A program made the position numbers and the translations under genes. A model generated the notes under the pieces. The model was not told where the DNA came from and made no database searches. It saw only the letters and a list, made by a program, of their open reading frames with translations. Source: Thalassovita gelatinovora (GTDB taxonomy: Bacteria > Pseudomonadota > Alphaproteobacteria > Rhodobacterales > Rhodobacteraceae). Taken from it: DNA of 64,000 nucleotides. The stretch lies in contig NZ_CYSA01000025.1 of NCBI RefSeq assembly GCF_001458355.1, positions 1-64,000 of the forward strand, given 5' to 3'. Of the stretch, positions 25,369 to 34,145 are shown piece after piece; the first letter of the stretch is position 1; the number at the start of each line of letters is the position of its first letter.

Positions 25369-27420
25369 ATGAACAGCAATCCCGCCGATCCCCTCGTCAT
25401 CTTCACCCCCTCGGGCAAGCGTGGCCGCTTTGCCAAAGGCACCCCGGTGCTGACCGCGGCGCGCCAACTCGGGGTTGATCTCGATTCCGTCTGTGGTGGT
25501 CGTGGCATCTGTTCCAGATGCCAGATCACCCCGGCCTTCGGCGATTTCCCAAAGCACGGGGTCACGGTCAAACCTGACGCGCTGTCGGACTGGAACGCGG
25601 TCGAACAGCGCTACAAGGACAAGCGCGGACTGATCCAGGGCCGTCGTCTGGGCTGTCAGGCCACCATTCAGGGCGATGTGGTCATTGATGTCCCCCCCGA
25701 AAGCCAAGTCCACAAACAAGTGGTGCGCAAAGAAGCCACCGTCCGCGCCATCGTGATGGACCCAGCCACCCGGCAGTATCTCGTCGACGTGGCCGAACCC
25801 GACATGCACGATCCCACCGGCGATCTGGAACGGCTGAAACGGGCGCTCTGCGACCAATGGCAGATCGACGACCTGTGCGCCGATCTGGCGGTGCTGGCCA
25901 AATTGCAACCGGCCCTGCGCAAGGGAAACTGGCAAGTCACCGTCACGCTGTTTCAGGACCATCGCGGCGGCCCGGCGCAATTGCTCGACATCTGGCCGGG
26001 GTTTCACGACGCCGGATTATACGGCCTCGCCATCGATCTCGGCTCGACCACCATCGCGGCGCATCTGTGCGATCTGACCGACGGTCAGGTGCTGGCCTCG
26101 TCGGGGGTGATGAACCCGCAGATCCGCTTTGGCGAAGACCTGATGAGCCGGGTATCCTACGCGATGATGAATCCCGGCGGCGCGGCCGACATGACCACCG
26201 CCGTGCGGATGGCCCTGAACGGTCTGGTGCAGGGGCTGACCACCGAAACCGGCATCGATCCGGCGCTGATCTACGAAGCGGTCCTTGTCTGCAACCCGGT
26301 GATGCATCACTTGGCTCTGGGTCTCGACCCGGTCGAACTGGGCCAGGCCCCTTTCGCGCTGGCCACGTCCGATTCCATCGCCCTGCCCGCAACCCAGCTT
26401 GATCTGACCACGCTCAACGACAGCGCGCGGGTCTATATCCTGCCCTGCATCGCTGGTCATGTCGGGGCCGATGCCGCCGCCGTGGCGCTGGCCGAAGAAC
26501 CGCAAAAATCCGAAGACCTCGTTCTGATCGTCGATGTCGGCACCAATGCCGAATTGCTGCTGGGCAACAAAACCCGCGTTCTGGCCTGTTCCTCGCCCAC
26601 CGGCCCCGCCTTCGAAGGCGCTCAGATCAGTTCCGGCCAACGCGCCGCCCCCGGTGCGATCGAACGGGTGGAAATCGACCCGGTGACGAAAACCCCGCGA
26701 TTCCGCATCATCGGGATCGACATCTGGTCAGACGATCCCGGCTTCGCCGAAGCCGCCGCCGCGACCGGCATCACCGGCATCTGCGGTTCGGGCATCATCG
26801 AAGCGGTCGCCGAAATGCGCATGGCCGGCATTCTCGATGGCTCCGGCCTGATCGGATCGGCGGACCAGACCGGCACGCCGCGCTGCATCGCCCAAGGCCG
26901 CACCCACGCCTATACGCTTTGGGATGGCAGCCCGGATGGCGGCCCGCTGATCACCGTGACCCAAGGCGACATCCGCGCCATCCAGCTGGCCAAATCGGCG
27001 CTTTATGCCGGGGCGCGGCTGTTGATGGATGAAATGGGCGTCGACAAGGTGGACCGCGTGGTGCTGGCCGGGGCCTTTGGGGCCCATATTTCGCCCAAAC
27101 ACGCGATGGTGCTGGGGATGATCCCCGATGTGCCGCTGGACAAGGTGCAAAGCGCGGGCAACGCCGCCGGCACCGGCGCGCGCATCGCCTTGTGCAACAC
27201 CGCGGCGCGGGCTGAAATCGAACGGGTGGTGCATCAGATCACCAAGGTCGAAACCGCGATCGAACCGCGCTTTCAGGACCATTTCGTCGCGGCCAGCGCG
27301 ATCCCCCACGCCATTGATCCATTCCCCGAACTGGCGCAGGTCGTCACCCTGCCCGATATCAGCTTCAACACCGGCAGCGACGGCGCGGGTGGCGGTCGAC
27401 GCCGCAGACGCCGGGGCTGA
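25369..27420 (+). CDS. RamA-like corrinoid activation protein (2Fe-2S plus ASKHA/DUF4445)
   Basis: A 683-residue ATP-dependent reductase of the kind that returns Co(II) corrinoid proteins to the active Co(I) state for methyl transfer. The N-terminal 2Fe-2S ferredoxin domain (about 1-100) has Cys in DSVCGGRGICSRCQ and later GCQA. A linker region leads to the ASKHA ATPase fold from about residue 215 (AIDLGSTTIAAHL, VDVGTNAE, CSSPTGPAFEG, GICGSGIIEA, LAGAFGAHISP). It ends in a short Gly/Arg tail. No corrinoid protein or methyltransferase gene lies beside it here, so its partner must be elsewhere; the substrate is not known. Confidence 0.85.
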   Translation: MNSNPADPLVIFTPSGKRGRFAKGTPVLTAARQLGVDLDSVCGGRGICSRCQITPAFGDFPKHGVTVKPDALSDWNAVEQRYKDKRGLIQGRRLGCQATIQGDVVIDVPPESQVHKQVVRKEATVRAIVMDPATRQYLVDVAEPDMHDPTGDLERLKRALCDQWQIDDLCADLAVLAKLQPALRKGNWQVTVTLFQDHRGGPAQLLDIWPGFHDAGLYGLAIDLGSTTIAAHLCDLTDGQVLASSGVMNPQIRFGEDLMSRVSYAMMNPGGAADMTTAVRMALNGLVQGLTTETGIDPALIYEAVLVCNPVMHHLALGLDPVELGQAPFALATSDSIALPATQLDLTTLNDSARVYILPCIAGHVGADAAAVALAEEPQKSEDLVLIVDVGTNAELLLGNKTRVLACSSPTGPAFEGAQISSGQRAAPGAIERVEIDPVTKTPRFRIIGIDIWSDDPGFAEAAAATGITGICGSGIIEAVAEMRMAGILDGSGLIGSADQTGTPRCIAQGRTHAYTLWDGSPDGGPLITVTQGDIRAIQLAKSALYAGARLLMDEMGVDKVDRVVLAGAFGAHISPKHAMVLGMIPDVPLDKVQSAGNAAGTGARIALCNTAARAEIERVVHQITKVETAIEPRFQDHFVAASAIPHAIDPFPELAQVVTLPDISFNTGSDGAGGGRRRRRRG

Positions 27421-27511
27421 CGCCCCCCCCGACCAAGCCTCAAGCGCGCGCCCTTTTTCGCGTTTGCCATCTTGACGCCACGCGGCCCATTGGCTACCTC
27501 ATCCGGCACAG

Positions 27512-27585
27512 GCGGGTGTAGCTCAATGGTAGAGCAGTAGCTTCCCAAGCTGATGACGAGGGTTCGATTCCCTTCACCCGCTCCA
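27512..27585 (+). tRNA. tRNA-Gly (CCC)
   Basis: Acceptor GCGGGTG pairs with CACCCGC; the anticodon loop is TTCCCAA (CCC), the T arm contains GGTTCGATTCC, and 3' CCA is encoded at 27583-27585. The closing base pair of the anticodon stem is a G-A mismatch (GTAGC/GCTGA). 27586-27816 beyond it shows no gene. Confidence 0.93.
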
Positions 27586-27816
27586 AAATGCCGCGCGAAG
27601 ATATCGTTTATACAAAACAAACGAAAATTCAGGCCCCCCTCCCGATCTGCCCCCGTTTTTTGCGTCGCTGAACCGATACAGCCATACGCCCATTGGCGCA
27701 TGGCCCGGCGTCAGGCTTTTGACCATTGTAGCTCTGCAAGATACGCGGCCCTACAACATCATAAGAAACGATTGAACGACCTATCAGTGACCGCTTAAAA
27801 AATAATTGCCTTCGCC

Positions 27817-27856
27817 TAATGTCGCATCTATAAATATTATTGTCCGACATTAATGG
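27817..27856 (+). promoter_or_regulatory. Candidate GntR operator upstream of the phosphotransferase operon
   Basis: Perfect inverted 8-bp arms TAATGTCG (27817-27824) and CGACATTA (27845-27852) sit just before the phosphotransferase start. The right arm belongs to the longer TTATTGTCCGACATTAATGG, which recurs in similar form near 32733-32754. The FadR-type regulator at 33393 is the likely binder, by inference. Confidence 0.45.
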
Positions 27857-27867
27857 GAAGAGCATCC

Positions 27868-28947
27868 ATGACACATGCCTTTGAAATCTCATCCCGCCCA
27901 AACCTGCCAGGGCTGGATTGGGACCGCTTGGACACCTACCTGAATAACCAAGGTCGTTCTCTGGATGCCAACGTCGCGCCTCACAGGTTTTCAGCCGGTT
28001 ACGGAAACATGAATTTCCTCCTTCGCATTGACGGCGAAAATGTTGTGCTGAGGCGTCCTCCATTAGGTCCAGTGCCTCCGGGCGCAAACGATATGGCGCG
28101 CGAATTTCGGATACTCTCGCATTTGCACAGCGCATTGCCGCTGGTTCCGAATGCCAAGCTGTTTTGCGCGGATCCCGCCATCATCGGCGCACCGTTTTTC
28201 GTGATGGAATACCGGCCCGGCCTCGTCATCAGCGATGAAATTACGTCCGACACTATTGAAAAATGGGCTGATCCCGGCCCGATCGGGCGGCATCTGGGGG
28301 ACAGGATCGTCGGTGTTCTGGCGGACCTGCACGCAGTGGATGTGGATGCTTGCGGACTTGGCGATCTTGGTCGGCCTGACGGCTTCATCGCGCGCACTCT
28401 GCGCGGCTGGGCCAAACGCGCGCACCTGAGTTGGGTCGACACGACCCCGCCGGACCTCATTGCTTTGCTGGACTGGCTGGACAAACATCAAACGACGCAA
28501 ACGAACCGGTCAACCTTGATCCACAACGATTTCAAGCTCGATAATATCATTCTAGATCCCGACACGCTGGCCCCCCGCACCCTGATCGACTGGGATATGG
28601 GAACGCTGGGCGATCCGCTCTACGATCTCGCCGTGCTGCTCAGCTATTGGACCGAACCAACAGACCCCGAAGCCATGCACCAGTTGCGGCAGATGCCCAC
28701 GGCGGGCCACGGTTTTCCCACACGCGAACAGGTGGCGGATCAATATGCCAAGATCAGCGGCCGGGATTTGCAGGGTTTCACCTTCTACCGCGTATTGGCC
28801 GCTCTGCGGCTCGCCGTAGTCTTTCAACAGCTTTACCGCCGGTACGAAACCGGCGGGACCGATGACCCTAAATACGCCAATTTTGACACCCTCGCCCTTG
28901 GCCTTCTGCGCTTTGGCATGGATGTCGCCAATGGCCACCACTTCTGA
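27868..28947 (+). CDS. APH-fold phosphotransferase (LvaA / ACAD10-11 kinase-like)
   Basis: A 359-residue cytoplasmic kinase-fold protein. The ATP-binding part includes FSAGYGNMNFLLRI and VVLRRPP; the catalytic loop is LIHNDFKLDNII and the metal-binding segment is LIDWDMGTLGDPLYDLA. This family, when beside an acyl-CoA dehydrogenase, phosphorylates the hydroxyl of 4-hydroxyacyl-CoA (LvaA; the kinase domain of ACAD10/11). The start at 27868 has GGAAG 8 nt upstream; an ATG at 27853 is less likely. The next gene, 12 bp downstream, is an acyl-CoA dehydrogenase, matching that pairing. The true substrate is inferred. Confidence 0.8.
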   Translation: MTHAFEISSRPNLPGLDWDRLDTYLNNQGRSLDANVAPHRFSAGYGNMNFLLRIDGENVVLRRPPLGPVPPGANDMAREFRILSHLHSALPLVPNAKLFCADPAIIGAPFFVMEYRPGLVISDEITSDTIEKWADPGPIGRHLGDRIVGVLADLHAVDVDACGLGDLGRPDGFIARTLRGWAKRAHLSWVDTTPPDLIALLDWLDKHQTTQTNRSTLIHNDFKLDNIILDPDTLAPRTLIDWDMGTLGDPLYDLAVLLSYWTEPTDPEAMHQLRQMPTAGHGFPTREQVADQYAKISGRDLQGFTFYRVLAALRLAVVFQQLYRRYETGGTDDPKYANFDTLALGLLRFGMDVANGHHF

Positions 28948-28959
28948 CAAGGACTGCTC

Positions 28960-30135
28960 ATGATTGCCTTTGACCCAACCCCCGAACAGGACGCGCTGCG
29001 CGCCCGCATCGAAACCTTTGTCATGGACAAGATCGCGCCGTATGAAAAAGACCCGCGCAATACAGCCCACGGCCCGACCGAGGAATTGCGCATCGAACTC
29101 AACGGCTTGGCGCGCGACGCCGGACTGTTTACACCGCATGTGCCCGAACGCTGGGGCGGTATGGGACTTGATCATGTCAGCATGGCGATTGCGTTTGAAG
29201 CCTGCGGCCTGTCGCCCCTTGGCCCCATCGCGATGCACTGCGCCGCCCCGGATGAGGGCAACATGAACCTGCTCGACAAAGTGGCGACCGAAGCACAGAA
29301 AGAACGCTGGCTGAAGCCCTTTGCCGCCGGTGACTTCCGCTCCTGTTTCTCGATGACCGAACCTTGGGGGGCCGGTGCCGATCCGTCGGCGATGAAAACC
29401 AAGGCACGCTATGACGGCGACGACTTCGTGGTAAACGGCATCAAATGGCTGATCACCGGCGCCAAGGGCGCGGGATTTACCATCATCTTCTGCGATGTCG
29501 AAGCTGACGGCGACAAACCCGGCGGGCCGACGATGCTGATCTCGGACATGGATGCGCCGGGGATCGAACTGTCGCGCGAATTGGACACGCTCGACAGTTC
29601 TTTCACCAATGGCCACTGGGAAGTGACATTCAACGATCTGCGCATCCCGGCTCAAAACGTGCTGGGCGAGGTCGGCGAAGGTTTTCGCTATGTCCAGGTG
29701 CGGCTGGCCCCGGCCCGGCTGACCCATTGCATGCGCTGGCTGGGCGGCACGGTCCGGGCGCAGCGGATTGCGCTCGATTATGCCCGCAAGCGCGAGGCCT
29801 TTGGCAAACCGATCGGACGGCACGGCGAAATCGGCGCGATGCTGGCCGAAAACGAAATGGAATTGCAGCAATGCCGGTTGATGGTCTGGTGGGCCTGCGC
29901 GCTGCTCGACAAGGGTGAACACGGTCGGCACGAAAGCTCGATGGTCAAGACCTCGGTGTCCGAAGCGCTGTTCCGCGTCGCGGATCGCTGCGTGCAGGTG
30001 CTCGGCGGCATGGGGGTGACGGGCGATACGGTGGTCGAGCAAATCTTCCGCGAAACCCGTGCCTTCCGCATCTATGATGGCCCGTCCGAGGTCCATAAAT
30101 GGGCAATCTCGCGTCGGATCATGAAGAACGGCTAA
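28960..30135 (+). CDS. Acyl-CoA dehydrogenase (LvaC / ACAD11-like)
   Basis: A 391-residue FAD enzyme of the acyl-CoA dehydrogenase family. An N-terminal helical domain is followed by the beta domain (CFSMTEPWGAGAD, GIKWLITGAKGAGF) and a C-terminal helical domain (EAFGKPIGRHGEIGAMLAENE, VLGGMGVTGDT, FRETRAFRIYDGPSEVHKW). Paired with a phosphotransferase it may act as the second step of 4-hydroxyacyl-CoA breakdown, removing phosphate to form an enoyl-CoA, rather than as a simple beta-oxidation dehydrogenase; this comes from the lva and ACAD11 precedents. AAGGA precedes the ATG. The third gene of the operon is broken. Confidence 0.85.
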   Translation: MIAFDPTPEQDALRARIETFVMDKIAPYEKDPRNTAHGPTEELRIELNGLARDAGLFTPHVPERWGGMGLDHVSMAIAFEACGLSPLGPIAMHCAAPDEGNMNLLDKVATEAQKERWLKPFAAGDFRSCFSMTEPWGAGADPSAMKTKARYDGDDFVVNGIKWLITGAKGAGFTIIFCDVEADGDKPGGPTMLISDMDAPGIELSRELDTLDSSFTNGHWEVTFNDLRIPAQNVLGEVGEGFRYVQVRLAPARLTHCMRWLGGTVRAQRIALDYARKREAFGKPIGRHGEIGAMLAENEMELQQCRLMVWWACALLDKGEHGRHESSMVKTSVSEALFRVADRCVQVLGGMGVTGDTVVEQIFRETRAFRIYDGPSEVHKWAISRRIMKNG

Positions 30136-30160
30136 GCGGCTTTCTGGGGAGGAAAACAAG

Positions 30161-30717
30161 ATGAAACGTGTCGAGATGACAAGCTATGAAACCACCAGCA
30201 AAAGCTTCGAATGGAAGCTGCCCGCTCAGTTCAACTATGGCGGCGACGTGGTGGATGCCTGGGCTATTGGAACGATCCGGAAAAGACGCAAGACACCTAT
30301 CTGACGGTGGAGGACACCACATGGTTCTTGACCGGCGATATCACCAGCAAAGACGAGGACGGCTATCTGTTCTTTGGCGGGCGGGATGACGATGTGATCA
30401 ATTCCTCGGGCTATCGCATCGGGCCGATGGAAGTGGAAAACGCGCTAATGGAACATCAGGCCGTGCAGGAATGCGCCGCCGTGGCCAGCCCGGACGGGAC
30501 ACGCGGCGAAGTGGTGAAAGCCTTCATCATCCTCAAGCCAGGCCATGCGCCGAGTGACGCGCTGGCCAAGGAATTGCAGACATTCACCAAGGCGCTGACG
30601 GCCCCCTACAAATATCCCCGCCGCATCGCCTTTGTCGATGGATTGCCCAAGACGGCGACCGGCAAGATCCAGCGCCGTCTGTTGAAGCAGCAGGAGTTCG
30701 AAGGGCAAGACGCCTGA
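30161..30717 (+). pseudogene. Acyl-CoA synthetase, internally deleted and frameshifted
   Basis: The intact start (ATG 30161 with GGGGAGG upstream) encodes an acyl-CoA ligase N-terminus of about 34 residues (YETTSKSFEWKLPAQF, GGDVVDAWA). At about 30258-30265 it jumps, in another frame, into the C-terminal 165 residues (GYWNDPEKTQDTYL, FLTGDITSKDEDGYLFF, GRDDDVINSSGYRIGP, LPKTATGKIQRR). The roughly 330 residues between, including the AMP-binding core, are missing. The ligase cannot work. It directly follows the acyl-CoA dehydrogenase and was the operon's third gene, analogous to lvaE. Confidence 0.88.
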
Positions 30718-30844
30718 ACCGACCCGCGCCCGGGGCGATCACCTCGCACCGGGCGGTACGGGCTTTCCTGCCTGCTCCGGTGCCGCAGTTCTGGGTATCG
30801 CGGCCGCAAGGTCGCCAGAGCCCCTGCGTACCGTCTAAACCGGT

Positions 30845-31936
30845 TCAGTCGAAGGTTTCGCCATTGTGTTCCCCCACCCGAGTCGCTGGCCGCAGCGGGG
30901 CGTTGTCAAAGGCAGAAAACTTGATCGGTTGGCGTATAACGCGCTGCTGCGTGCCGTCCTGGCGGACGACTTCGGCGAAGATTTTGCGCGTCTGTAACTG
31001 CGGATCATCCGCCAATTCCCCGCGTTTCAAAGCCGGTCCCCACATCTGCCCCGACGCTTCGAACAGCGTCTGCCAATGCGCGAAAGGCTTGCGCCGAATC
31101 CGCTCGGCTATTTTGCCGACCAATTCCGCACGGCGCGCGACCCGATCGGGTCGGGTCAGGCCAATCCCGTCCTCGACCCCCACATCGCGGCAAAGCTGAT
31201 CCCAATAGGCATCTTCATGCGCAACCGAGGTGGTAAGCCAGCGGCCATCGGCGGTCTGGTACAGATCGTACCCCGGATCGCGCTGCGGCAAAGCAGCATC
31301 TTCTGCTGCATCGGCAGCGATCATGGACGTCTGAAGCGCCAAGACAGCATCGTTCATCGCGAGATCGATATAGGTGCCCTGCCCCGTCCGATTGCGCGCT
31401 ACCAGCGCCGACAGGATCCCGATCGTCGTATAAAGCGCTGACATCGTATCACCAAGCAGAGCTGCGGGCGGAAGACCCTCCACATCGCCGGATATGCGCT
31501 CGCCAACTGCGCCACCCAAACCTTGGAACGTCAGATCATGTGCGGGGCGCATTATATAAGGGCCGGTCTGACCGTATCCCGAAACAGAGGCGTAGATCAG
31601 CCGCGGGTTGATGTCCTTCAGATCAGCATATCCAAGCCCAAGCTTGGCAAGTTTGCCCGGCCGGAACCCCTCGATAAACACATCCGCCTTGGCAATCAGT
31701 TTAAGCAGTTCCGCCTTCTGATCCGACTCTCTCGCATCCAAAGCCACCGACCGCTTATTGCGATTCAGGGCTTCATAGAAGGACGGTAAAAACCGCGAAG
31801 GATCACCGCCTGGCCGTTCGACCTGGATCACATCCGCCCCCATGTCGGAAAGCGTCATAGTGCAGAATGGGCCGGGATATTGCTCGGCCATCGAAACGAT
31901 GCGGATGCCGTCAAGAGCACCGGGTTTCAACGCCAT
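30845..31936 (-). CDS. CaiB/BaiF family CoA-transferase
   Basis: A 363-residue class III CoA-transferase; such enzymes move CoA between carboxylates through an aspartyl-CoA intermediate. Family features are DGIRIVSMAEQYPGPFCTM, GADVIQVERPGGDPSR, FIEGFRPGKLAKLGLG, YASVSGYGQTGPY and the likely catalytic Asp in ALLGDTMSAL. The same fold includes alpha-methylacyl-CoA racemases, so transferase activity is not certain. Its start overlaps the stop of the upstream SDR gene (TGATG), so the two are cotranslated. It could replace the broken ligase in activating the substrate. 30718-30844 shows no gene. Confidence 0.82.
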   Translation of the reverse strand: MALKPGALDGIRIVSMAEQYPGPFCTMTLSDMGADVIQVERPGGDPSRFLPSFYEALNRNKRSVALDARESDQKAELLKLIAKADVFIEGFRPGKLAKLGLGYADLKDINPRLIYASVSGYGQTGPYIMRPAHDLTFQGLGGAVGERISGDVEGLPPAALLGDTMSALYTTIGILSALVARNRTGQGTYIDLAMNDAVLALQTSMIAADAAEDAALPQRDPGYDLYQTADGRWLTTSVAHEDAYWDQLCRDVGVEDGIGLTRPDRVARRAELVGKIAERIRRKPFAHWQTLFEASGQMWGPALKRGELADDPQLQTRKIFAEVVRQDGTQQRVIRQPIKFSAFDNAPLRPATRVGEHNGETFD

Positions 31937-32685
31937 CAGATTGCCCAGCTTTGTGCGTCGTCCACCGTCAGCGCTTCGCCGTTGACGAATTGACTACGCG
32001 GATCGACAAGGAACAAAAGGGCGCTTTCGAGGTCCTTTGGTTCTCCCACGCGGGGACGTGGCAACTTGGCGAGTTCGGCTTTGCCCTGCTCGGTTTCCCA
32101 GAACGCATCGTTGATCGAGGTGCGAATGTAACCGGGACAAAGCGCATTCACGCGGATGCCGTATTTGGCCCATTCCAGCGCATGACCAGCCGTCAGGTGC
32201 CGGATCGCCGCTTTCGACATGGTGTAAAGCGACACGCCCTTGGCGACGCGCGTCGAAAGCATCGAGGAAATATTGACAATGCAACCTCCTGTCCCCGCAT
32301 CGATCCAACGCGCGGCACAAAGCTGCGACAGCCGCCAAGGTGCGCGGACATTGACGGCCATGGTCTGTTCGAAATCATCAAGCGTCGCCTTGTGGGCGCG
32401 CGCCGGCAGGCTGATCCCGGCATTGTTGATCAAGATGTCGGGCACGCCCATGCGCTCTGCAACCGCCGCAATCAACGCGTCGGGCGCGGCAGGGTCGGCA
32501 GCGTCAAAGGCGAAAGCCATGGCCTTGCCGCCCCGGCTTTCGATTTCGGCCACCAGCTTGGCCAGCTTGTCAGTACTGCGCGCGGCAACCGCCACCGCAG
32601 CCCCCTGCGCGGCCAGGGTCAGGGCAAATTGATACCCCAGACCGGAAGACGCCCCGGTGACCAGTGCGATCTTGTTTTCAAGCAT
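31936..32685 (-). CDS. SDR-family oxidoreductase
   Basis: A 249-residue classical short-chain dehydrogenase: cofactor motif TGASSGLG (residues 10-17), NNAG near 88-91, catalytic Ser in NISSMLS and the YTMSK pair near 158-162. It probably interconverts a hydroxyl and a keto group, possibly on the acyl chain handled by the neighbouring acyl-CoA genes (compare LvaD, the SDR of the levulinate pathway). It is first of a two-gene operon with the CoA-transferase. Specificity cannot be read from the sequence. Confidence 0.83.
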   Translation of the reverse strand: MLENKIALVTGASSGLGYQFALTLAAQGAAVAVAARSTDKLAKLVAEIESRGGKAMAFAFDAADPAAPDALIAAVAERMGVPDILINNAGISLPARAHKATLDDFEQTMAVNVRAPWRLSQLCAARWIDAGTGGCIVNISSMLSTRVAKGVSLYTMSKAAIRHLTAGHALEWAKYGIRVNALCPGYIRTSINDAFWETEQGKAELAKLPRPRVGEPKDLESALLFLVDPRSQFVNGEALTVDDAQSWAI

Positions 32686-32702
32686 ATCCCAATCCTTTTA
32701 TG

Positions 32703-32754
32703 CCGACATTAATCGTACGGAAAATCCTAACATCCCATTTACTGACGGACAATA
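32703..32754 (-). promoter_or_regulatory. Candidate GntR operator upstream of the SDR/CoA-transferase operon
   Basis: CCGACATTAAT at 32703-32713 and, 40 bp on, the inverted relative ending TGACGGACAATAA (32743-32755). Read on the minus strand the latter gives TTATTGTCCGTCA, close to the site at 27837-27856. It lies just before the SDR start at 32685. No gene is seen in 32686-32923 otherwise. Confidence 0.45.
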
Positions 32755-32923
32755 ATGAAATTCAGATTTCAGGCCGCCTTGGGTCCGTTGAGCCAGATCG
32801 TCGCCTCGGGAACAAGGCGACCACTAGCCCCCTCATCTTGCTGCGCCATCGGTAAGGAGAGGGAAGGTTGCAAAAAATGACATTTGGGGTCCAATCAGTG
32901 ATCGAAAGCGCCATATTCTAAAC

Positions 32924-33294
32924 ATGATTGATCTCACCGCATCGGTCCCGTCCCCCTTTGCCTATCGCACTTTGCTGATCGTCCTGCTTGGGCCGATTTG
33001 CTAGCTGACACTCCGGCGCAGGACTGGCCTGATTTCAGTTATCTGGTGGCCCGGCTGAACATGTCGCCCAGCACCTTGCGTCGATAGCTCAAGGATCAAG
33101 GCACCCGTTTTCGCGACCTGAAAGCAGAACTGCGCCAGTCCAAAGCAAAACAACTGTTGACCCAAAGCGATATGTCCGTGGCGCAAGTGGCCGACCTGTT
33201 GGGCTACGCCGAACCAAGTGCCTTTTTTCGGGCCTTTCACGCCTGGACAGGCACATCCCCGGCGCTGTATCGGGAAAATTGGACGGCGCGATAG
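32924..33294 (+). pseudogene. AraC-family regulator, broken
   Basis: ATG 32924 opens an AraC-like N-terminus (MIDLTASVPSPFAYRTLL) that soon stops. In another frame from about 32962 the sequence encodes an AraC C-terminus (DWPDFSYLVARLNMSPSTLRR, then LLTQSDMSVAQVADLLGYA, PSAFFRAFHAWTGTSP) with an in-frame TAG at 33085-33087. The middle of the gene is missing. A functional protein is very unlikely. Confidence 0.8.
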
Positions 33295-33300
33295 TTATGC

Positions 33301-33354
33301 CCGACACAAATACAAGGAAAGTGGATTATTTCTCGTAATGCGTCGGTCAATATG
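33301..33354 (+). promoter_or_regulatory. Candidate autoregulatory site of the GntR gene
   Basis: CCGACACAAAT (33301-33311) and, 40 bp on, the inverted TAATGCGTCGGTCAATA (33336-33352). The arms and the 40-bp period match the site at 32703-32754. It ends about 40 bp before the GntR start. Confidence 0.4.
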
Positions 33355-33392
33355 TATAATAAAGACTTAGGCTCCTGCAGTAGAGAACACCG

Positions 33393-34139
33393 ATGAAATT
33401 GAACCTCGATTCCGAAGACGAACTTCCGGTTTTCCGTCAGTTGGCAAAGGCGCTACAGCAGAAAATCCTCTCTGGCGAATTGCAGCCCGGTGCGCGTATG
33501 CCCGCAGAAACTGTGCTTGCAAGCGAGAATGGAATTCACCGCTCGACCGTCCGCGAGGCGATCCGCGCACTTGAACAACAGGGCCTGTTGCATCGCGAAG
33601 AAGGCAAGCGCAAACTTTTTGTGTCGCGCCCCAATACCGAAGAAATGTCCCGCCGGTTGGTCACGCCGATGGTAATGAACGGCGTGACCTTCGAAGAAAT
33701 CTGGGAAGCCATTCGAGCCCTGGATCCCGTTGCCGCCGAAGCGGCCGCGCACAGGCGCGATATAGATAACCTGAAGGCACTGGACGATAATATTGCCCGC
33801 ACCAAGGCGGCAATGGATGACCCGGACGAACTGGTCAAACTCGACATCGAATTCCACGAACTTATTGCCGTGGCTGCCAACAACCGTGTCATCCAATCGC
33901 TGCGGCTGCCGATCAGTGATCTGTTCTACCCGTCATTCCAGACCGTCATGACCAGCCTGAATGCCAGCGAACGCTTGCTGACCGCGCATGAAAAGATCGT
34001 TCAGGCGATCAAGTGGGGTGATGCGGCCGAAGCCAAGGAATGGATGATCAAGCACCTGAACGATTTCCGCAAAGGGTACGAGTTGGCAAGCCTCGACATC
34101 ACCGGTCCCGCCGAATTCCCCGCCAAAGCCGGTGAATGA
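33393..34139 (+). CDS. FadR-type GntR transcriptional regulator
   Basis: A 248-residue regulator with an N-terminal winged HTH (about 10-75: LSGELQPGARMPAE, STVREAIRALEQQGLLHRE) and a C-terminal FCD effector domain (about 105-235, with metal or ligand residues in DIEFHELIAVAANN and LTAHEKIVQAI). FadR/FCD proteins usually repress catabolic genes until an acid or acyl metabolite binds. It lies between the two catabolic operons and the wreck of an AraC gene, and motif copies precede both operons and its own gene, so it is the best candidate for local control. Confidence 0.87.
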   Translation: MKLNLDSEDELPVFRQLAKALQQKILSGELQPGARMPAETVLASENGIHRSTVREAIRALEQQGLLHREEGKRKLFVSRPNTEEMSRRLVTPMVMNGVTFEEIWEAIRALDPVAAEAAAHRRDIDNLKALDDNIARTKAAMDDPDELVKLDIEFHELIAVAANNRVIQSLRLPISDLFYPSFQTVMTSLNASERLLTAHEKIVQAIKWGDAAEAKEWMIKHLNDFRKGYELASLDITGPAEFPAKAGE

Positions 34140-34145
34140 CCGCGA

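Noticed and set aside
27586-27816. Possible att site or mobile element at tRNA-Gly
   Set aside because: I found no repeat of the tRNA 3' end and no integrase; the following genes show ordinary base composition.
28552-30159. Long minus-strand open frame (535 codons) opposite the phosphotransferase and acyl-CoA dehydrogenase genes
   Set aside because: It lies antisense to two clear enzyme families and has no recognisable domain; high GC makes long antisense frames common.
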